Shown here piece by piece: positions 57,676 through 64,000 of a stretch of DNA of 64,000 nt. The translations under genes were made by a program, and so were the position numbers. Position 1 is the stretch's first letter, and every line of letters begins with the position of its first letter. This stretch comes from Pontederia crassipes. Lineage: Eukaryota; Streptophyta; Magnoliopsida; Commelinales; Pontederiaceae. The stretch lies in assembly GCA_030549335.1 (NCBI GenBank), contig JAUKPH010000027.1:62001-126000 (forward strand), given 5' to 3'. The notes beneath the pieces are model-generated. The model saw nothing but the letters and a program-made list of their open reading frames with translations, searched no databases and was not told the DNA's origin.

Positions 57676-58471
57676 ACAATGATGACGATAACAATTTAGG
57701 ATAGAAAATTTTGTTTCGTATATCTTCCATATGATTTTGTTATGATGTGTGATATCATTTTGTTATCTTAACTTTTGTGATGGTTATTGGTACTACTCTT
57801 TATTATTATTGTCATCAATGTGCAAGAATGTAATATATATGCATTGTATAATTTGTATAGTGTGGAAAGGGAAAAATACAAATGGAATGGAGCAAAATTA
57901 TTAGGAATTAGTATCATGTTAGCGTCACATTAGTGACGCCAAGAGGTTAGGAGTTGTTTAAAATATGACATAACTGACATCACGTTAGCGTTGCGGTCAT
58001 TAGCGTCAATTTAGCGTCTCAATCGAGATAAGATGATATCACATTGGCGTCGAAATAGCATCGAGATAGTGTCGCATGTTAGTGTCATCTGAGCATCCAA
58101 GTAGCGTCACAGGAAGCATAACATTAGCACCATCTTAGCGTCGTAATGGCGTCGCGTGTTTCAGCGCCACCTTAGCGTTAGGTTTGCAACGCACATAGAT
58201 TCCTCGTAGCGACACTTTTCACGTTAGATTTAACATGTGGCTCTAGTAGCGTGCCCTTGCCCTTGGTGCCATTGAGATGCTAATAGCTATCGAATGACGA
58301 CGTTTCCTCTCTACGACGCCATGTCGATGCTAATAACTATCGAACGACGACATTTCCTCTCTGCAACGCCATGTCGATGCTAATGTGTGGCTATTTAGTT
58401 TAGCCACGCTTTAACGTCGAGTTAGCAACGACTTGGGTGTGTTGCAAATCGGCAGATCTCTTGTAACGTGT

Positions 58472-59400
58472 TATTCATTACCATAATGCGTATATATATG
58501 ACACTTGGAAAAAATAATTTCACCATCTCTTCAATGGTAGGATGTCGAGGAGTCATCACAGGACATGAAGATCCGTGAATGAAAAAATAGAGACCACACA
58601 AATCTACAAAGGTAACAAATAAAAGGCGAAAACATGGGAACGGTGCATAATTTTTATCGAAACCATGTGAAGTTTAATTCAAGTAATGGTATTTTAAATC
58701 TATGGTTATGTTATTATAGATATAAATGCCATATTTATGTCTATGTTATTATATCATATCTAAACATATGGTTATCTTAATATAAGTGTAAATATAAATA
58801 TAAATATTGTATCATAAGTATTATATTTTATATATTAACGGAAGAAGTTTAATATAAACATTCCAGTGCAAAGATGTCATACATAAAGACTTAATATAAT
58901 TTATTATTAATTTCCTTAATAAAGAAAGAATATTAACAAGATTCTGGCCGGACCAACTTGTTTTGTATTTATAGTTTAATATAGTTCTTTTATATGTTTC
59001 CATGGCTTCATCAGATAATAGCAGTTTGTAAATATCATTCCATTCTATTACATATCGTTTGAAATAAATTTAGTTAAAAAGGCTTACTCCAGCTAATATC
59101 TAGCAGATGTTATTGTCTTTTTATTTCCTCTTTCTAGTTGTATAGAAAACAGTAGATTAATATTAACTTATTCGCTAGGCATAGGACGTACTCACATAAC
59201 CTGTTTTTATTATCTACAGATAAGGCTGAAAGAGAGGAGAATATTTATTGTTGCGAAATCTATAAAAACAAATTGTTGAAACAGGATCAGGATTATTAAT
59301 GTCTGGATAATTCTAAAATGTCTGGATAATTTTCAGTGACAAATATTTTGGTGTTACCAAACATGGGAGAATATGTAGACATTTAGTCTTGGAGCTTCTT
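58472..59400. other. AT-rich spacer
   Basis: No gene recognised. CTTACTCCAGCTAATAT at 59088 links it to 50325. Confidence 0.45.
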
Positions 59401-59404
59401 TATA

Positions 59405-59636
59405 ATGCCCCAAATCGACCTACGATACGTGCGAAGACCAATATGAGAACGCTACCAATGTTATGGCATTGACCATTATATTGATTATATCTCAGTCAAG
59501 AATCGAGACACGTTAGCAGAAGAAAGAATAAAATAAAAAAAGGTAATATAAAATTGCGGAAGTTCAAGAAAGAGGTTACATCATCTCTTAATATCATAAG
59601 TTCTTACATCAAGAGTTCATAAATGCGGAAGGAAAT
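59405..59636 (-). repeat. Gypsy LTR end fragment
   Basis: TAATGCCCCAAATCGACCTA, GTGCGAAGACCAATATGAGA, GTCAAGAATCGAGACACGTT and AAATTGCGGAAGTT match 27029-27400 and 29196-29500. It is truncated by the Athila-like LTR at 59637. Confidence 0.82.
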
Positions 59637-59686
59637 TGATGTGTGTAAAGTTGATAGCAAACGCTTGCAAGTGCACTAATCGCTCA

Positions 59687-60636
59687 TACTACAAGAAAAA
59701 CGCTGATTACCGACGATTTCAAAAACCGTCGGTAATATAATTTCCGACGGTTTTTCAGACAGAATTGATCCGTCTGAAAAACGATCGTCGCAAATCGATT
59801 TGCGACGGTCGTAAAAAGTTCATCGGAAATATCAGCGGTTTCAATCATCTGAAAAGTCCTGACCAACGGTTCCAACCGTCCGAAAAGTTTCAGCGGTTCT
59901 AATCGTCAAAAATTTAACCGTCCGAAAAGTTCGGCGGTTCCAACCGTCGAAAGTTTTTTATGGCCGCAACTATCGAAACTTTTGACGGTCGTCAGAACCG
60001 TCGATCTTTTGACGGTGGCAACCATCGCAAAGAAAGTTTTAAAAATAAAAAAAATTAGCGGCCGGATCGGGCCGCTATCCCGGCCGCGGGGAAGCCATTC
60101 CAGCCGCCCGCGGACGATCCGGGCCGCCAACGGTCATAGCCATCGAAAAATCCGTCGGAAATTACGACGGATGGATATCCGTCAGAAATATCGACGTTCC
60201 TACTCGTCAAAAAATAAAATAATAATATAACAAATAAAATAATTGATTATTTTCATTTCTGATGATCGTAACCGTCGAAAAATCCGTCGGAAATTACGGC
60301 GGATGGATATCCGTAAAAAATATCGACATTTCTAATCATCGAAAATAAAATAATAACAAATAAAATAATTTATTATTTTCATTTTTTACGGTCGTAACCG
60401 TCGAAAAATCCTTTGAAAATTGCGACGGATGGATATCCGTCAGAAATATCGACGTTTTAATCGTCGAAAAATAAAATAATAATATAACAAATAAAATAAT
60501 TTATTATTTTATTTCCGACGGTCATAGTCGTCGGAAAATCCCTCGGAAACATTTCCATCGCAAAATCTGTCGCAAATTGCGACGGATTTCTATCCGTCGA
60601 AAATTGCCCGTCGAAAAATGATATTTTCTTGTAGTG
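59687..60636. mobile_element. CACTA-type MITE, 950 bp, TCA duplication
   Basis: Left end TACTACAAGAAAAA and right end TTTTCTTGTAGTG are inverted repeats of the CACTACAAGAAAA type. TCA flanks both sides (59684-59686 and 60637-60639) and splits the otherwise conserved LTR text ATCGCTCAAGTAATAAAA. GACGG, CCGTCGG and CGTCGAAAAA motifs fill both halves. It carries no protein. Confidence 0.93.
60134..60560. repeat. Tandem repeats of about 128-133 bp inside the MITE
   Basis: Units starting near 60134, 60267, 60395 and 60523 (partial) share CGTCGAAAAATCC, GACGGATGGATATCCGT and AATATCGACGTT, followed by AATAAAATAATAATATAACA. Confidence 0.92.
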
Positions 60637-61471
60637 TCAAGTAATAAAATGAATGAGTAGAGTTATCGTTCCCACGAGGACGATTAATAACTTAGATTTT
60701 ATTTTAGCATTGTTAATTGAGAAGTTAAGAAAATATATGATTTTAGATGTGAATAAAAAGAAAATAAAGAAAATGATCACTAGAAAAATAATGATTTGAT
60801 GATTAAGGCACCTAATTATCACCACTAAAATGTAATAAATTTTCTCAACTTAGAATTAGTTGAATCAATAACAAAGTGAATTTCCAAAATTAGTTAACCA
60901 ATTTTTTAGGCTTTAACTACTATCTTATGAATAATTAAAATAAATCAATCCTTTCGGTGTTTAACTTATCTAATTAATCAAAAGATGCATTCAATCGGAG
61001 TTATGATTAAGGGCTTTTTCAAGTCACCTTAATGACTTCATGAATTAGGTCTCTTTCGATTTTTCTAATTGTGGCATGCAATAAATTAAGATCAATCCTT
61101 GAAAGTATTATGAAAATAATTACTTCTTTTCAAATAGTAATCAAATCAAAAATCATGGAATCAAAGAAAATCATTAAACATGAAATTATAATATTATTAA
61201 AGATTCAAATTAAACTAATATTAAGAAAGACTTCAAAACATAAATAGTGTTCAACTAAGATGATCCTAATGAAGGAATAAATCTGAAAATAACAACATCA
61301 AATCTAATGAAAAAGATTGAGAAAAGAAAATAAAGAACTCTGGCAGCTGCTGTGCACGTGCTCTCGCGAGTTTCCGACAGAGCTTCGCTAGCTATTGTTC
61401 TCGCTCTTTTCTTTTTTGTAGACTTCAAATTTATGCTCTAAGATGCTTTTTCAGGTCTTCTTTTGTATCCT

Positions 61472-61479
61472 TTTATAGG
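61472..61479 (-). promoter_or_regulatory. TATA box of the Athila-like LTR
   Basis: The minus strand reads CCTATAAAAGG; the corresponding position in the solo LTR at 11991 reads CTATTTAAGG. Confidence 0.6.
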
Positions 61480-61955
61480 TTTTCTCATCCCCAAAAGGAA
61501 GAAATCAAAATTTTATCCGAAAAGGAGATAAAATTTGCTCCATAACCGTCCAACAGACCGCCGTCACGACCGTGACCAAGTGTGGCACAGCCATGATAGA
61601 ATGATTGCCATCTCGCGCTCATGGCCGTTAGGCACTCCAGAATGGCCATGACAGAATCACATTCTCAACAACAGCCATAGCCGTGAAACGAACACAGAAC
61701 GGCCGTGACAGAATGATGTTTACAAGGCATATTACAGAACGACCGTGATTGAAGCTTTTGCTGTTGTACTTGGCTATTTTTGGCCATTTTTTCATAGTTT
61801 TGATTTCCTACAATCAAATTGTCCAAACTTAAGTAGAAATCAAATCTTGAAAGAAATTATTTAAAAATAAATCAATTCTCTTCATGTTTAACCACAAAAT
61901 ACTTCTAATATGAAAATTAAATGACCTAAACTAATGCATAATTTTTCGTACATCA

Positions 61956-61972
61956 AATACCCCCAAGCTTAA
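61956..61972 (-). other. Athila-like polypurine tract
   Basis: The minus strand reads TTAAGCTTGGGGGTATT just before the LTR start TGATGTACG. Next to it, GCTTGAGGACAAGCAAAAT is an inverted-repeat motif common before the 3' LTR of plant Ty3 elements of this type. Confidence 0.85.
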
Positions 61973-62785
61973 TATTTTGCTTGTCCTCAAGCAAATTTCA
62001 GATAAGGCAGGGCTCCATCACAAAACTAATACTTTTCACCCACTATCCTTTTACACGACCATCACCAGAGTATCTATTCTCAACCGATACCCAGCCTTGT
62101 AGAATTCTTAGCATTCAAACATGTCCTTCCTGCATATCTACAAATAATATTAGTCAATCTCATAAGAGTATCAATATTGAACCACTAAGTCTTTAAGGAG
62201 CTTATTTCCATACTATTAGCATTTCACATTTCAGTACTAAGATTGTTTTTTTACTTAAGAATTTAGTAATGCTCCATATTGAACAAAGTGGTTCATGTAA
62301 CGGACTTTCGATCGACGGATCTTAGAGCATATGATCATAGGTCGCCAGACAAGAATCTCCTACGGGTCTAATTACCCGGACACACCAAAGTTTCATAGGC
62401 TACTTTATACGTTTCACTTAACTGTTGGGGCTCAACTAGCCCTCTTTTCATTTTCATATTAACATTAAAATTATATAGAATAATTATAATCTCCAAAAAG
62501 ACCTAATATTTTCAATAAAGATGAAATTATAATTAAGACTAACATCATAATAAATAATAGAGACATTCATCATTTAAAAGCTAGTCATCCTACTTAGCAA
62601 CAAACTCAATCCAAATCCCAATACTTTGGTGATACACGATAAAATGATTGACTTTGATAGATTAAGCGATGTTCTGACAATAAACTTTCAAACAATAAAA
62701 TAATAAACAAAAAGAAATGAGATGACACATTTTATTTTATTTTTAAATTTCCATAATTAGATGCATGCCCAACAAAATAAGATGA
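61973..62785 (-). other. 3' untranslated internal region of the Athila-like element
   Basis: No coding domain. It lies between the extra ORF and the polypurine tract. Confidence 0.6.
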
Positions 62786-64000
62786 TCAACTCAAAATATT
62801 GAAATAAGACATGCCATGCAAATGCAAAATGAACTGTCCCTCCCCCAAACTTGAGCCTGACACTATCCCAATGTTAGGCCCATGCACAGTAAAAGAAAGA
62901 GAAGATACATAAGTGGTAAAATGCAAAACAAAGGAGGAGAAACAACCCAATTTTGATGCTCTCGTGGTGGCGATGGCGGCTCTAGCACAAAGTGTCCCTG
63001 CCTCACATGATAGTCGTACATCTATTGAGTCATCCGCTCTGTCCGACATTGGCGTGCCGATAAGTCGGTGAGGCTCCGTCGCTGCTCCTAAAAGAACTCC
63101 TATTGCTATAGTCGTAAGAATGTCATGAAGGCTAGTGAAATCATAAGTCGGAAGCAGCTGAGGCGGGTGGGCATTCATCTGTGTTGGAGGAGTAGAATAA
63201 GAGAGTCCTGTCTCTTCATCATAATCCTCTGGAAGAGTAGGAGGTGCCTCCTGCCCTGCTTCAAGTGCCGAGAAAAACAACCAATTATCACATTTCAACA
63301 CCGTGATTCTATCAATATCCACTGAAAAAACAAGGATGAAAGAGTCTTTGAACTTTAATACATATCCCCCAGATTCCTTAACTACTATCTTCATAGAACT
63401 AACAACTATCCTGTCCAAGAAAATAAAATCGGGTACTCGTGTCGCATTCTCCAAATCAATCTTCAAGCGACGTGCAATCGGGGTAATCAAGCCACCGACA
63501 ATGATTTTGCCTTTTTCTCGTGTGTCATTCTTCTAAAAATGATTAATCATATAATACCCCATATCTATAATAAAATTATGCAACATGGCCCACATAACAA
63601 ATAATTGAAATAAAGTAATGGACCCCTCACTATCTCCTCTTGAAAACAAACCACATGATAAAAATCTGTGCACATATCTCAAAATAGGGTTATGAGTACT
63701 CATACTCTTTGTTGTTTTGAGGTGCAGCCGACTCTCCCCCGTGATCTCTCTCTAGAATGTTGGGCCCTCAAACTCTCTATCATAATCCTGCAATCTTCAT
63801 TGGGGAAGTTATATATGTCACTAAGTTGTTCCTTTGTGAGTTGGAACTCCTGTTATGCATCCTGAAACTAAAGACTGCGAAATTGTCGTCAGTAGCAAAG
63901 GAAGATAAAAATTCAATTGTAAGCCTCTCATAACTATTCGAGGAACTCATGGCAAATGAGTACAAACCAATGTTCTCACACATCAGAAGCACATCGTCCT
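62786..64000 (-). pseudogene. Athila-type extra ORF downstream of pol
   Basis: The minus-strand frame 63540-62786 opens KNDTREKGKIIVGGLITPIA and continues with RRLKIDLENA and FIFLDRIVVSSMKI. A lower-complexity acidic and proline-rich tail follows. To the right (63992-63700) the frame reads FRMHNR, and after a one-base shift EFQLTKEQLSDIYNFPNE. The pattern FxLT..QL..I.x.PNE ... GGLIT.IA is that of the ORF found after integrase in Athila-type elements. Its role is unproven. The frameshift and the window edge prevent a full reading. Confidence 0.6.

Larger units (their letters stand above)
54221..58468 (+). mobile_element. CACTA (En/Spm) element, 4.2 kb, TGT duplication
   Basis: The left end is CACTACAAGAAAACTG. 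The right end, reverse-complemented, is CGTTACAAGAGATCTG. TGT flanks both ends (54218-54220 and 58469-58471). Both subterminal zones (54240-54760 and 57900-58440) are packed with TAGCGTCG, GACGCTAA and GATGCTAAT motifs on both strands, likely transposase-binding sites. Inside is a Transposase_24-like gene relic on the plus strand. There is no TNP2 catalytic domain, so the element would depend on a relative. Strand is assigned from that gene. Confidence 0.82.
59637..61955 (-). repeat. Athila-like 3' LTR (second element), with a nested MITE
   Basis: The left end TGATGTGTGTAAAG and right end CGTACATCA match the solo LTR at 11167. The polypurine tract beyond 61955 shows it is the 3' LTR of a minus-strand element running to the right. 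Without the 950-bp MITE it is about 1.37 kb. A TATA box (CCTATAAAAGG on the minus strand) lies at about 61470-61480. In the U3 part upstream of it (61560-61750) are seven versions of CACGGCCGTGA. Confidence 0.9.

Noticed and set aside
59690-60636. CRISPR-like regular repeats
   Set aside because: Units of about 128 bp with terminal inverted repeats and a three-base duplication in plant DNA fit a CACTA MITE, not a CRISPR array.

Overview
The window looks like plant (angiosperm) nuclear DNA and appears to be made almost wholly of transposable elements and their debris. The evidence is Ty1/copia and Ty3/gypsy elements primed by an initiator-methionine-type site (TGGTATCAGAGC), plant-type CACTA (En/Spm) elements with Transposase_24, DUF4218 and DUF4216 remnants, a plant L1-type LINE with a DUF4283 ORF1, and several MITEs. 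A monocot host is possible, but nothing here proves it. I found no intact host gene, rRNA, tRNA or CRISPR array. Every element coding region I could read is broken by stops or frameshifts.

Layout. 1-7161: remains of an Athila-like Ty3 element on the minus strand. Its LTR (1362-7161) is split by a nearly complete Ty1/copia element (1875-6697, target duplication CCATC). 7162-11166: block A of a local duplication, AT-rich, with a gene-end-like fragment (about 9745-10140) and a 264-bp MITE (10393-10656). 10903-14340: a second copia relic, split by a 1445-bp solo LTR (11167-12611, target duplication GCAAG). 14345-15945: a CACTA transposase relic. 16020-16560: a third copy of a dispersed repeat. 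16600-27028: poorly classified, probably LTR-derived DNA holding a 2.7-kb long-terminal-inverted-repeat element (18731-21462) and a LINE (about 21754-26360). 27029-29741: two directly repeated LTR copies. 29965-33890: block B, the diverged partner of block A. 33925-35606: a third gene-end copy carrying a 737-bp insertion.

35607-49624 is a CACTA element (3-bp duplication CTA) into which a 9.8-kb chromovirus-like Ty3/gypsy element (36486-46273, duplication ATTCA) inserted. 49680-52748: decayed AT-rich DNA. 52749-54170: a gypsy solo LTR. 54221-58468: a CACTA element (duplication TGT) with a transposase-like gene relic and tandemly repeated exons. 59637-64000: LTR and 3' internal part of a second Athila-like element, its LTR holding a 950-bp CACTA MITE (59687-60636, duplication TCA).

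The duplicated blocks supply natural empty sites for several insertions, so much of the nesting order can be read directly. Two sets of self-complementary motifs stand out. CGGTCGACCG-type arrays lie downstream of the TATA box in the gypsy LTRs. CACGGCCGTGA-type arrays lie upstream of the TATA box in the Athila-like LTRs. Both motifs occur together in the solo LTR at 52749-54170. I see no new multi-gene system. The palindrome arrays, the multiplied gene-end fragment and the repeated exons in the CACTA element are the most interesting signals.
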